A stretch of 61,479 nucleotides of DNA from Lachnospiraceae bacterium (GCA_021205385.1 JAJPXQ010000119.1:1-61479); one strand, 5' to 3'; positions 26,632-35,689 are shown, counted from the stretch's first letter. The notes: generated from the sequence alone by a model not told the origin. Numbers and translations: made by a program.

Positions 26632-27540
26632 TCACTGCTTCTTCTCCAGCACTCTTCGCGCGGGGTTCCCGAACTGCTTCTCATCCGCGGGAATGTCCCG
26701 GATCGCGGTCGCGCCGATCCCGAGGTAAGCGCGGTCTCCCACGCGCATCCGGTTCGTCGTCACCGCCATCGGCGCGACGTAGACATGCTCCCCGAGGTCG
26801 CAGTGCCCGGAGATACTCGACTTGCCGCCGATCGAGCTGTGCTCTCCGATCACACAGTTGTGCCCGACGTCGCCAAGGAGTCCGATCACCGAGCTTCTGC
26901 CAAGCACGGTCGTCCGTGAATCGCCCGCGGCCAGCACCGCCCCTGCCAGCAGGAGGCAGCCGTCCCCGATGACGGTCCCCGCCAGATGCGGCAGGTCGCG
27001 GCACACATCGTCGTCCAGGCGATACGTGTCGAGGTCGTCCACACCGATCAGACAGTGTTCCTGAATCTCCACGTTGTTTCCAATGCGCACGTGATCCTTG
27101 ATCACCGTTCCCGCGCCGATCCGGCAGTTGTCACCGATCACGACGTCCGCACCGATCACACAGAAGGGCGCGATCGTCACATTCGCGCCGAGCTTCAGGT
27201 CTTCGCTTACGAAGCTGCCGTCCCGCTGCTGTAATGCAGTTTTGGGCAACAGCGCGCGGAAACGCGTGAGGAGCACGCCGTACACGCTCTTCTGCATCGC
27301 GGCACGAAGCTGCACGCAGGATTCATGCAGACCCGGCAGCTCCACCTCCGCCTTCGTCACGAAGATGCTTTCCCGCACGCCCGCATAGTCTCCGCTCACA
27401 TCGGTCCGCGCGTAGATGATGCTGTTGCTCTCCGGCGCTTCCGGATCGGAGACACCGAATATTTTAAATTCCCGCCCGGCGAGTTCGGGGAACTCCTCCC
27501 CTGCCAGCTCGCAGGCGCTTACTTCTCCAACTTTAAACAT
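26632..27540 (-). CDS. LpxD-like hexapeptide-repeat acyltransferase
   Basis: The 302-residue protein has an N-terminal domain of about 105 residues and then a left-handed beta-helix of hexapeptide repeats (IGADVVIGDNCRIGAGTVI and onwards to about residue 285). This is the layout of LpxD, which transfers acyl chains from ACP to an amino group on a sugar nucleotide. This organism appears Gram-positive and would not make lipid A, so a role in glycan tailoring is likelier. Neighbours are the 3-dehydrogenase-like enzyme (8-base overlap) and the ACP-loading enzyme. A simple N-acetyltransferase using acetyl-CoA is the main alternative. Confidence 0.82.
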   Translation of the reverse strand: MFKVGEVSACELAGEEFPELAGREFKIFGVSDPEAPESNSIIYARTDVSGDYAGVRESIFVTKAEVELPGLHESCVQLRAAMQKSVYGVLLTRFRALLPKTALQQRDGSFVSEDLKLGANVTIAPFCVIGADVVIGDNCRIGAGTVIKDHVRIGNNVEIQEHCLIGVDDLDTYRLDDDVCRDLPHLAGTVIGDGCLLLAGAVLAAGDSRTTVLGRSSVIGLLGDVGHNCVIGEHSSIGGKSSISGHCDLGEHVYVAPMAVTTNRMRVGDRAYLGIGATAIRDIPADEKQFGNPARRVLEKKQ

Positions 27541-28612
27541 CGAATTCCCCCGCCATATCCGTGCTCCGGAAGCCCTTAAGCGGCAGCTTCACCGGCACGC
27601 CCTCCTTCTGGCTCTTGTAGATCGCGAGCACCATCTCAAGTGCGTTCCGTCCCGCCACGGCGTCCACATAGGGCTTCCGGTCCTTCCGGATCGCATCGAT
27701 CACGTCCGCATAGAGGCTCGTGTGACCGTTTCCGTAGACATTGCTCGTCTCTTCCTGCAAATGCTTATTTTCTGCGTCCCCGGCCTCCTCGTCCGCGAAT
27801 TCCCAGACGTCGATATTATTCGTGGACTTCCCGCCGAGCTTCACCGTGCCGTTTTCCCCGAAGAGATAGAGCGTCTCCTCCAGATTCTGCGGGTAGACGT
27901 TCGTCGTCCCCTCGATCGTCGCGACCGCGCCGTTCTTGAACTTTACGACCGCCAGGCCGACATCCTCCGCCTCAAGGTAGTGATGGAACTGCTGCCGCGT
28001 CACGCCGTAGACCTCCTCCACCTCGTCACCGAGCATCCAGCGCAGCAGGTCAATGCCGTGGATACACTGGTTCATGAGCGCGCCGCCGTCCGAAGCCCAT
28101 TTCCCGCGCCACGGCGCCTGATCATAGTAGGATTGGTTCCGGTTCCAGCGCACATGAACCGAGCCGTGAGACAGCTTCCCAAATCGTCCGGCTTCGAGCG
28201 CCCGGCGTGTCTGCTGCACCGCCAGATTGAAGCGGTTCTGATGGCAGGCAGAGACCTTCACGCCCTTTTCCGCCGCACAGCGGACGATCTCGTCCGCGTC
28301 CTCCATGTTCATCGCGATCGGCTTCTCGACGATGCAGTTCACACCATGATCGATGCAGAACAGCGCGATCTCGGCGTGAACACCGCTCTCCGTCGCGATG
28401 CCGACGAGCTCCGGCTTCACTTCCTCCACCATTTTCCGGTAATCCGTGTAACGCGCGATGCTCTCATCCTTTTCGAGACCATGCTTCGCGAGCAGCGCCT
28501 CCATCTGTGCGGGCTCCACATCGCAGACCGCCGCAAACGTGAGACCGTTGTTCCGTACCGCTTTGATATGGTTTGTTGCGATTCGGCCGCAGCCGATCAG
28601 TGCGTATCTCAT
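27533..28612 (-). CDS. Gfo/Idh/MocA-family sugar-nucleotide oxidoreductase
   Basis: The 359-residue protein starts RYALIGCGRIATNHIKAV, carries the catalytic CIVEKPIAM near 96-104, the ACHQNRFN block near 121-128, and DGGALMNQCIHGIDLLRW near 174-191. Enzymes of this kind, such as WlbA and GnnA, oxidise carbon 3 of a UDP-GlcNAc-type sugar so that an aminotransferase can act. The matching aminotransferase and an LpxD-like acyltransferase are in the same operon. Oxidation at C3 is inferred from these companions. It overlaps the WbuB-like transferase by an ATGA junction. Confidence 0.85.
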   Translation of the reverse strand: MRYALIGCGRIATNHIKAVRNNGLTFAAVCDVEPAQMEALLAKHGLEKDESIARYTDYRKMVEEVKPELVGIATESGVHAEIALFCIDHGVNCIVEKPIAMNMEDADEIVRCAAEKGVKVSACHQNRFNLAVQQTRRALEAGRFGKLSHGSVHVRWNRNQSYYDQAPWRGKWASDGGALMNQCIHGIDLLRWMLGDEVEEVYGVTRQQFHHYLEAEDVGLAVVKFKNGAVATIEGTTNVYPQNLEETLYLFGENGTVKLGGKSTNNIDVWEFADEEAGDAENKHLQEETSNVYGNGHTSLYADVIDAIRKDRKPYVDAVAGRNALEMVLAIYKSQKEGVPVKLPLKGFRSTDMAGEFDV

Positions 28613-29853
28613 CCCTCTACCTCTTTAAAAATATCCATATATTGTCTCGCGAGCAGCGAATAGCTGTACTTCTCGCGAATCTCACGCTTTCCTCTCTCCC
28701 CCATCGCCCGACGCTCCTCGTCCGTCATCCGGTAAACCCGCTGCAGCGCCTCCGCGTAGGCCTTCACATCCCCCGGCGGGACAACGATTCCGCCGCCCGA
28801 CTGGCCGACCACATTGACCGAGCCGCAGGCGAACACCGTCGGATTTCCAGAGTACAGATAATCGTTCAGCTTATTGAGGCTCAGACCCAGGTCGTTCAGC
28901 ACCCGGTCGTCCCGCAGCGCCGCGATACAGACCTTTGCCTTCGAGAGCGCGACCGCGACCTGGCTTTTCTGGATGCGCGGGAAAATCCGTACATTTTTCA
29001 GTGCATCCTCCTGCACGCGGCGCTTCACGTCCTCCTCCAGATAGCCGTTGCCGATGAAGGCAAATTTGATCTTATCATCTCCCTGCTCCTGCAGCCATTT
29101 TGCCGCGTCCAGCATATCAAAAAGCCGCTCCGAGTCGACAAAGCTGCCGGTGTAGACCGCGCACCAGTTTTCGCTGAGATAGCGATCCAGCTCCTCAGGC
29201 AGTTCCACCTCGCCCCTTGCCAGCACCTCGTCGATCTCCTCCGTATGGTAACCGTTCGGAATCCAGTAAATCCGGTCGCGCCTCACATAGGGAAACTGTC
29301 CCAGATAGCGATAGCCGAATTCCATCGTCGAGACGATCGCGTCCGCATGGCGATATGCGCGGCGCTCGAGCAGGGAAAACATCAGACAGGCCGGGTGATA
29401 TTTTGGTGTCCCGAAGATCTCCGTCAGGGACAGCGGCCAGTAGTCGCGAATCTCACAGATAAACGGAATCCGGTTTTTCTTCGCGATCGACCAGGCACTC
29501 TCCCAGGCAAAGGGATGCACCGACGAGCCGATCACCAGATCCGGAACGCCGAACTTTTTATAGAAGGCTTTCTCATATTTTTTCATGAGACGGCAGTAAT
29601 CCATCATATTCAGGATGCGGTTCAGGGAAATCCCGTGGTAGGCCGGCGCCGTGTGCAGGAAAACGTAGGTAATGCCCGGCTTCACCTTCCGGATCTTTAC
29701 TTCCTCATCGTAAGCGTAGGTCTCCCTCCCGTGCGTAAAGGAAGACATAAACACAACGACCTCCATACCGAGGGGCACCAGCTCCTTCGCCAGCTCGTAG
29801 TGGCGGTCTCCCTCCAGCCCCGAGTGATGGTTCAGTATCCACAGCTTTTTCAT
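28609..29853 (-). CDS. WbuB-like GT4 glycosyltransferase (second copy type)
   Basis: The 414-residue protein begins MKKLWILNHHSGLEGDRHYE and contains SSVHPFAWESAWSIAKKN followed by FICEIRDYWPLSLTEIFG, the same arrangement as in the protein at 8312-9568. The donor-side motif is NKLNDYLYSGNPTVFACG near 318-335. It probably transfers an amino sugar to the lipid-linked glycan. It follows the ATP-grasp gene with an ATGA overlap and precedes the Gfo/Idh gene. The two WbuB-like proteins are clearly diverged, so they are not a recent duplication. Confidence 0.85.
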   Translation of the reverse strand: MKKLWILNHHSGLEGDRHYELAKELVPLGMEVVVFMSSFTHGRETYAYDEEVKIRKVKPGITYVFLHTAPAYHGISLNRILNMMDYCRLMKKYEKAFYKKFGVPDLVIGSSVHPFAWESAWSIAKKNRIPFICEIRDYWPLSLTEIFGTPKYHPACLMFSLLERRAYRHADAIVSTMEFGYRYLGQFPYVRRDRIYWIPNGYHTEEIDEVLARGEVELPEELDRYLSENWCAVYTGSFVDSERLFDMLDAAKWLQEQGDDKIKFAFIGNGYLEEDVKRRVQEDALKNVRIFPRIQKSQVAVALSKAKVCIAALRDDRVLNDLGLSLNKLNDYLYSGNPTVFACGSVNVVGQSGGGIVVPPGDVKAYAEALQRVYRMTDEERRAMGERGKREIREKYSYSLLARQYMDIFKEVEG

Positions 29854-30824
29854 TCGTCCTGTTCCTCTCTTCGCAGCATGATCTCGCAGTATTTCATCAT
29901 CACGAGGCCGTCCTCATAGTCCCCGATCTGCGGCTCGTTCGCCTGCCCCGCGAGATTCTGCACGATGTATTTCATATGGTTGACGCCCGCCTCGTACGCA
30001 TGTGGATAACCCCCGCCGAATCTCGGATTGACCTCCGAGATATAGTAGACGCCGTCACAGTCAAAGAGGTCGATGTCGATCTGTCCGGTAAAACCGCTCT
30101 CCCGCACAAAGCGCTCCACGAGCGCGAAGAGCGCCGGATCCTTGAAGGAGACACCCTTGTCCGTCTCTCCCGCCCGCATGACGAGCTTCTTTTTCGAGAA
30201 GACCGAGATCAGATCACGGCTCTGCATATCGATATAGCAGTCCACGCCGATCTCCTGCCCGCGCAGATATTCCTGGATCATCAGTCCCTCCGTGTGGTCA
30301 AACAGAAGATCGACTGTCTCCCGGTCCTGCGCCACGGAGATCGCGATGCTCGCGCTCCCCCGCACCGGCTTGACAAAGACCGGATAAGAAATAAGCCCCT
30401 GCTCCACATCTCGGTAAAATTCCTCCCGCCCGATATAGCTCTTCGCGCAGGGATAACCGTGCTCACTCAGCCAGCGGTACATCTGCCACTTGTCAAGCGT
30501 GCGCTCGCACAGCTCATAGGAGGAGCCGATGACCGTGACGCCGAGCGCACGGAACTCCGCCTCGTGCTGCGCCAGCAGCGAGAGCTCCGGGTCGATCAGG
30601 GAAAAGACGCCCGTGATCCGCTCTTTCCTGCAGATATCATAGATAACGTCAAGATATCCGGGCGTGGTCATACGCGGCACGATATAGTGCCGGTCAGCCT
30701 CGTAGAGAGCCGGGGCGTTCGGACTCATGTCCGTCGCGACGACGAGTCCTCTCCCCTTCAGCTCTTTTTTCATATACTGTATGATTTTATTACGCGTACC
30801 ACAGCTCAGTATCAGAACATTCAT
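29850..30824 (-). CDS. ATP-grasp ligase
   Basis: The protein of about 324 residues has an N-terminal pre-ATP-grasp domain (NVLILSCGTRNKIIQYMKKE), the nucleotide-binding segment SYPVFVKPVRGSASI near 147-161, and the metal-binding end DIDLFDCDGVYYISEVNPRF near 252-271. ATP-grasp enzymes join a carboxylate to an amine or thiol through an acyl-phosphate. The ATG at 30824 overlaps the decarboxylase stop and has a GGAGGG site; the upstream frame extension is not used. In Neisseria, PglB2 carries an ATP-grasp domain thought to acylate the 4-amino group of the bacillosamine-type sugar. A similar job would explain why no PglD acetyltransferase is visible. Confidence 0.82.
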   Translation of the reverse strand: MNVLILSCGTRNKIIQYMKKELKGRGLVVATDMSPNAPALYEADRHYIVPRMTTPGYLDVIYDICRKERITGVFSLIDPELSLLAQHEAEFRALGVTVIGSSYELCERTLDKWQMYRWLSEHGYPCAKSYIGREEFYRDVEQGLISYPVFVKPVRGSASIAISVAQDRETVDLLFDHTEGLMIQEYLRGQEIGVDCYIDMQSRDLISVFSKKKLVMRAGETDKGVSFKDPALFALVERFVRESGFTGQIDIDLFDCDGVYYISEVNPRFGGGYPHAYEAGVNHMKYIVQNLAGQANEPQIGDYEDGLVMMKYCEIMLRREEQDE

Positions 30825-32011
30825 GTTTCCTTTTCCCTCCAGAGAGAACCCTGCGCGTACTCGCGCGCGCTCCACTTTTCGCGCACGAGGCGAAGTGCTC
30901 CGTTTTCCTCAAGCCAGACCGCCGGGAACCAGCTGATGAACAGAGGCGACAGGCACATCGTGTAGGCGCCGACCTTCTCGTAGACGATACGGTCCCCCTC
31001 GCACAGCGCCGATCCGTCCGCGATCTCGAAGAGACGGTCATTTTCCATACAGGTAAAGCCGGAGACCACCTGCTTTTTCAGGCATTCTCTCCCTTCTTCC
31101 CCATCCGCATACTCTATATGATGGAAATAACTCTTTTTCGTCATCAGCGGATCGACATGGATCCGGCTCCCGTCCGTCACCACGAAATGGTTGCGGTTCG
31201 TCTCCTTTGCGTCGATCACGGAAGTGACATATTCAATCGGCGGACAGATAAGGGAGGTCCCCGGCTCGACGATCAGCATCGTCTCCGCGGGATCATATTC
31301 CTCATGAAGAATCTCCGACATCTCGCGCAGATAGTCGGCATACTGCGGCTTATTCGCAAGACCGCCGAAGTAGCCGCCGCCCACGTCGATGTAGGACAGC
31401 TTCAGATCATATTCTCTGCGGAGCCTGCAGGCCGTCTGCGCGATCGCGCGGTAAATGGCAAGGCTGCGCGTTCTGGAGCTGCAGTGCAGATGAATTCCCG
31501 CGACCGTCGCGCCCGGTATCCCGCTCAGCGCCTCGAGCGCGCGGGCAAAATCCCCATTCTCATAGCTGAAGCCGAAGCGTCCGCCCTCCTCGCCGCCGGA
31601 CGCTTCGCCGGGGCACAGCGCCTCCAGGTCAAAATTCACGCGGATGCCGACCTGCACAGTCTGCCCGGACGCACAGGCCTCACGGAGCCAGCCGAGCTCC
31701 CGCTTCGCGTCCAGATTGACGATCTGTCCCGCCGCGCAGGCGCGCAGGAAGCTCTCCTTCCCCTTGACCGGCCCATTATAAATCATCCGCTCATAGCCCA
31801 TATACTCCGCGAGCTCGTACTCGTCCTGCGACACGACCTCCGCGCGGCAGCCCTGCTCCTTCATATACTGCAGCACCCAGGGCAGCGCGTTTGTCTTGAA
31901 CGAATACCCGATCGCCGCGTTCGGCCAGTAATCTTCCAGCGCTTTTTTCAGTTTTTCCATTCCCTCATCCAGCATGTCCTTATGGATCAGGTAATACGGA
32001 GTCTCCATCAT
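30821..32011 (-). CDS. Second PLP decarboxylase-fold protein (ornithine/DAP decarboxylase family), atypical
   Basis: The 396-residue protein has the PLP lysine K39 in GYSFKTNALP, the histidine loop GIHLHCSS near 172-179, the PLP-phosphate loop DVGGGYFGG near 209-217, a cysteine C321 in FTCMENDRL, and VGAYTM near 347-352. The family EPGR motif reads EPGTS (249-253), so the arginine that normally holds the substrate carboxylate is missing. The substrate is probably not ornithine, lysine or diaminopimelate. It starts directly after the stop of the PglC-like gene (TAG then ATG) and overlaps the ATP-grasp gene, suggesting the pair act together. Confidence 0.83.
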   Translation of the reverse strand: MMETPYYLIHKDMLDEGMEKLKKALEDYWPNAAIGYSFKTNALPWVLQYMKEQGCRAEVVSQDEYELAEYMGYERMIYNGPVKGKESFLRACAAGQIVNLDAKRELGWLREACASGQTVQVGIRVNFDLEALCPGEASGGEEGGRFGFSYENGDFARALEALSGIPGATVAGIHLHCSSRTRSLAIYRAIAQTACRLRREYDLKLSYIDVGGGYFGGLANKPQYADYLREMSEILHEEYDPAETMLIVEPGTSLICPPIEYVTSVIDAKETNRNHFVVTDGSRIHVDPLMTKKSYFHHIEYADGEEGRECLKKQVVSGFTCMENDRLFEIADGSALCEGDRIVYEKVGAYTMCLSPLFISWFPAVWLEENGALRLVREKWSAREYAQGSLWREKET

Positions 32012-32635
32012 CTATGCCTCTTCCTCCGGCGTTCCCATGAAATCCTCCATCGTGGCGGAGTTCTCGCTGTTGATCCCCTCTCGTTTCAGCACCTTGAAGA
32101 CTGTCTCAAAGAGAATGCGCACATCCTCTTTAAAGGAAAGGTTCTCGACATACTGCACGTCATACTCGAACTTCTGCTCCCAGGTAATGCTGTTGCGGCC
32201 GCGCACCTGCGCGAGACCGGTGACGCCGGGTTTCACATCATGCCGCCGATGCTGCCGCTTATTGTAGAGCGGAAGGTATTGCACGAGCAGCGGCCGCGGC
32301 CCCACCAGGCTCATATCACCCTTCAGAATATTCAGAAGCTCCGGCAGTTCATCGAGACTCGTACTGCGCAGCTTCTCCCCGAAGGGTGTCAGCCGCGCCT
32401 CGTCCGGCAGCAGCTCCCCCTGCTCATCCCGCTCATCCGTCATCGAGCGGAACTTGTACATACGAAAAATCCGCTCCTTATAGCCGGGCCGCTTCTGCGT
32501 GAACAGCACCGGGCGTCCAAGCTTCACAGCGACCAGCAGCGCCGTCACCCCCATCACGGGACTCAAGATAATCGTCGCCGGAATGGTCAGGCAGAGGTCA
32601 AATATTCGCTTTCCATACCGCCTGTAAAAACTCAT
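32012..32635 (-). CDS. PglC-like initiating sugar-phosphate transferase
   Basis: The 207-residue protein is the short monotopic form of the bacterial sugar transferase family. It has one N-terminal membrane helix ([18 protein letters not shown]), then KFRSM, the acidic pair in [17 protein letters not shown], and LVGPRPLL. PglC moves phospho-diacetylbacillosamine or a relative to undecaprenyl phosphate. The adjacent upstream genes are PglE- and PglF-like, so the substrate is likely a UDP-4-acylamido-trideoxy sugar. It abuts both neighbours without a gap. The operon therefore has its own starter enzyme, distinct from the one at 9561. Confidence 0.9.
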   Translation of the reverse strand: MSFYRRYGKRIFDLCLTIPATIILSPVMGVTALLVAVKLGRPVLFTQKRPGYKERIFRMYKFRSMTDERDEQGELLPDEARLTPFGEKLRSTSLDELPELLNILKGDMSLVGPRPLLVQYLPLYNKRQHRRHDVKPGVTGLAQVRGRNSITWEQKFEYDVQYVENLSFKEDVRILFETVFKVLKREGINSENSATMEDFMGTPEEEA

Positions 32636-33769
32636 CTACTTCCACAGTCCTCTGATAATCTCACAGATACGTTCCAGATCCGCATCGCTCATCTTCGTGT
32701 CGCTCGGCAGGCATATGCCGTGCGTGAAGAGCGACTCCGCCACGCCGCCGTTGTCAAAATAATCGCTGCCCGCGAACACCGGCTGCAGGTGCAGCGGCTT
32801 CCAGACCGGACGGCTCTCGATATCGCCGCGCTCGAGCGCGAGAATTACGTCGAGCGGCTTCACCGGGCAGTCGTCGGAGAGCTGCATGACGCTGAGCCAG
32901 CAGATCGCGCGCTCCCCCTCGTGCTGCGGCATGAAGGACACACCCGCAAGATCGCCCAGATGCTCCTGATAATACGCGAAAATATGACGCTTCTGCTCAA
33001 TCCTCCGCTCGATCACCTGAAGCTGACCGCGGCCGATCCCCGCGCAGATATTGCTCATACGGTAATTATACCCGATTTCCTTATGCTCATAATGGCGGGC
33101 CGGTTCCCGCGACTGCGTCGCCCAGAAGCGCACCTTCGCCATACGCTCTTTTGCCTGTTCTTCCGGCAGACTGCACACGAGCATGCCGCCGCCGGAGGTC
33201 GTGACGATCTTATTGCCGTTGAAGGAAAAGACGCCGTAATCGCCGAAGGTGCCGGTATACTGCCCGTGATAGAGCGTTCCCAGGCTCTCTGCCGCGTCCT
33301 CGATGACCGGCACGCCGTGCCTCCTGCAGATCTCCATGATCGCGTCCATATTGGCCGGAAGACCATAAAGGTGCACCGGGAGCACAGCCTTTACTTCCGG
33401 ATACTTCTCAAATGCCCGCTCAAGCGCCTCCGGGGACATATTCCAGGTCTCCCGGTCGCTGTCGATGAAAACCGGCACTGCCTTCTCATAGGCGATCGGG
33501 TTCGCCGTCGCGGAGAAGGTCAGCGACTGACAGAACACAATGTCGCCCTCTCCCACGCCCACAGCCTTCAGCGCGAGATGCATCGCTGCGGTACCCGCCG
33601 AGAGCGCCGCTGCGTCCTGCGCGTGTATATAGGCACTCAGCTCCTTCTCGAACTCGTTGACATTTTTGCCAAGCGGCGCGATCCAGTTCGTATCGAACGC
33701 CTCTTTCACGTATTCCTGCTCGTAGCCCTCCTCGCTCATGTGCGGGGAAGCCAGATAAATATGTGCCAT
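32636..33769 (-). CDS. PglE-like UDP-4-keto sugar aminotransferase (DegT family)
   Basis: The 377-residue protein has LSAGTAAMHLALKAVGVGEG near 56-75, VIEDAAESLGTLY near 155-167, and the PLP lysine in FSFNGNKIVTTSGGGML near 182-198, the form seen in PglE and related aminotransferases. It would convert the 4-keto product of the neighbouring dehydratase to a 4-amino sugar using glutamate. It lies 21 bases after the dehydratase gene and directly before the PglC-like gene. Assignment to C4 rests on this pairing. Confidence 0.88.
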   Translation of the reverse strand: MAHIYLASPHMSEEGYEQEYVKEAFDTNWIAPLGKNVNEFEKELSAYIHAQDAAALSAGTAAMHLALKAVGVGEGDIVFCQSLTFSATANPIAYEKAVPVFIDSDRETWNMSPEALERAFEKYPEVKAVLPVHLYGLPANMDAIMEICRRHGVPVIEDAAESLGTLYHGQYTGTFGDYGVFSFNGNKIVTTSGGGMLVCSLPEEQAKERMAKVRFWATQSREPARHYEHKEIGYNYRMSNICAGIGRGQLQVIERRIEQKRHIFAYYQEHLGDLAGVSFMPQHEGERAICWLSVMQLSDDCPVKPLDVILALERGDIESRPVWKPLHLQPVFAGSDYFDNGGVAESLFTHGICLPSDTKMSDADLERICEIIRGLWK

Positions 33770-33790
33770 CTTTGCAATGCCTCTTTTCTT

Positions 33791-35653
33791 TTATTGTTGT
33801 GTCGTCATGTGATAAGTCGGGACAATCTCCATCACTTTTTCCTTGATCAGCGGGCTGTCCTGCTTCGAGAGCTCGTCCAGCTCGGCGAGCTGCCGCATAA
33901 ACTCTTCTTCGTCGAACTCGATCGGCTTTCCGATATGGATCAGCGCGTTCTCCGTGCCCTTCAGGCCCTCCTCGCTCATCAGCAGCTCCTCGTAGAGCTT
34001 CTCACCGGGCCGCAGCCCGGTAAACTTGATATCAATATCCTCATAGGGCTTCAGACCCGACAGACGGATCAGATTCAGCGCGAGATCGAGGATCTTCACC
34101 GGCTTGCCCATATCGAGCACAAAGATCTCCCCGCCCTTCGCCTGTGCGCCGGCCTGCAGCACGAGCGAGACCGCCTCGGGTATCGTCATAAAGTAGCGGA
34201 TAATATCGGGATGCGTCACTGTCACCGGTCCGCCCTCCTCGATCTGCTTCTTGAAGAGCGGGATCACGCTGCCATTGCTGCCAAGCACATTTCCGAAACG
34301 CACCGCGACAAATTCTGTCCGGGACTGATCATTCATCATCTGGATCACCATCTCACAGAGGCGCTTCGACGCACCCATGATGTTCGTCGGGTTCACTGCC
34401 TTATCCGTCGAGATCAGCACAAAGCGCCGTGTGCCGTAGCGGTCCGCCGCCTGCGCGGTCTTCCAGGTGCCCATCACATTATTCTTGATCGCCTCGTTCG
34501 GGCTGTCCTCCATCAGCGGCACGTGCTTGTGCGCCGCCGCATGGTAGACAATCTCCGGACGGTACTGCTCAAACACACTGTTAATCCGATGCGTATTGCG
34601 CACCGAGCCGATCAGCACGACAAGATCCAGTTCCGGATAATCATGCTGCAGCTCCTGCTGGATATCATACGCGTTATTCTCATAAATATCAAAGATGATG
34701 AGCTGCTTTGGCTCATGCCGCGCGATCTGGCGGCAGAGCTCGCTGCCGATCGAGCCGCCCCCGCCGGTCACAAGCACCGTCTTGCCCGACACATAGCCCA
34801 TGATGCTGTCCACCTGCGTGTCCACCGGCTCGCGCCCGAGCAGATCCTCGATCTCCACATTGCGCAGCTTGGAAACGCTGACCTCCTCATTCACGAGCTG
34901 ATAGAGTCCGGGCAATACCTTCAGCTTGCAGCTTGTCTGGCTGCAGATATCCAGGATCTCCTGCACCGCGGCGTGGGACGCGCTCGGAAGCGCGATCATG
35001 ATCTCGTCAATGTCATATTCCTCCGCCAGACGACAGATATCCTGACGGGTGCCCGCTACCTGCACACCGCGCAGATACTTGCCCTGCTTACCCGGATCAT
35101 CATCCACCAGGCAGCAGACGTTCTGTTCGATATAACGGCTGCTCTGCAGTTCCTTCAGCAGCGTGTAGCCCGCCTCGCCGGCGCCCACGATCATCGTATT
35201 TTTCTTGCCCGCGTGCACCGTGATGCGCTGCCGCTGCTGCAGATAGCCCAGGATCCGGTACATAAAACGGAACACGGAAATCCCCATGACCAGAACTGCA
35301 AAATACATAAAAGGATAGCTGCGGGGGACATGCAGCCCCATGAGCGCCATCCCGATGGCCTGCGTGATGGTCGATATCAGACAGGCTACGATAATATTGG
35401 CCAGGTCGGACGCACTGGCATACTTCCAGATGCCCTGGTAAAGCCGACATGCATAAAAAGCCGCCAGTGTGATCACCAGATTCACCGGCAGATAATGAAA
35501 AATATTTTCGATAAACTCGATGGCCTGTGGCTCAAAGAAGAGATTGTAACGGATATAGATTGCCAGCGGTCCCGCAGCGGTGATGATCAGGGCATCCGCA
35601 AGGACCTGCAGAAAAATCCGGTACGCCATCTTTTTGTTTCGTATTTTCAACAT
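33791..35653 (-). CDS. PglF/CapD-like membrane UDP-GlcNAc 4,6-dehydratase
   Basis: The 620-residue protein has about four to five N-terminal membrane helices, a first Rossmann-like domain (NTMIVGAGEAGYTLL near 150-165), and a C-terminal dehydratase domain from about residue 290 with LVTGGGGSIGSELCRQIA. The active-site region STDKAVNPTNIMGASKR has Met where short-chain enzymes have the catalytic Tyr, as in PglF and WbpM. It makes UDP-4-keto-6-deoxy-GlcNAc, the entry to bacillosamine-type sugars. It is the first gene of the long reverse operon, with a promoter at 35690-35718 and a leader of only about 30 nt. Confidence 0.92.
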   Translation of the reverse strand: MLKIRNKKMAYRIFLQVLADALIITAAGPLAIYIRYNLFFEPQAIEFIENIFHYLPVNLVITLAAFYACRLYQGIWKYASASDLANIIVACLISTITQAIGMALMGLHVPRSYPFMYFAVLVMGISVFRFMYRILGYLQQRQRITVHAGKKNTMIVGAGEAGYTLLKELQSSRYIEQNVCCLVDDDPGKQGKYLRGVQVAGTRQDICRLAEEYDIDEIMIALPSASHAAVQEILDICSQTSCKLKVLPGLYQLVNEEVSVSKLRNVEIEDLLGREPVDTQVDSIMGYVSGKTVLVTGGGGSIGSELCRQIARHEPKQLIIFDIYENNAYDIQQELQHDYPELDLVVLIGSVRNTHRINSVFEQYRPEIVYHAAAHKHVPLMEDSPNEAIKNNVMGTWKTAQAADRYGTRRFVLISTDKAVNPTNIMGASKRLCEMVIQMMNDQSRTEFVAVRFGNVLGSNGSVIPLFKKQIEEGGPVTVTHPDIIRYFMTIPEAVSLVLQAGAQAKGGEIFVLDMGKPVKILDLALNLIRLSGLKPYEDIDIKFTGLRPGEKLYEELLMSEEGLKGTENALIHIGKPIEFDEEEFMRQLAELDELSKQDSPLIKEKVMEIVPTYHMTTQQ

Positions 35654-35689
35654 AGAACGCTCCCGGCGTATTTACACGCACTCTATGGT

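Noticed and set aside
26632-27540. Evidence for lipid A synthesis from the LpxD-like gene
   Set aside because: No LpxA, LpxC, LpxB or KdsA-type gene is present, and the remaining genes are of Gram-positive type; the fold is better explained by glycan tailoring.
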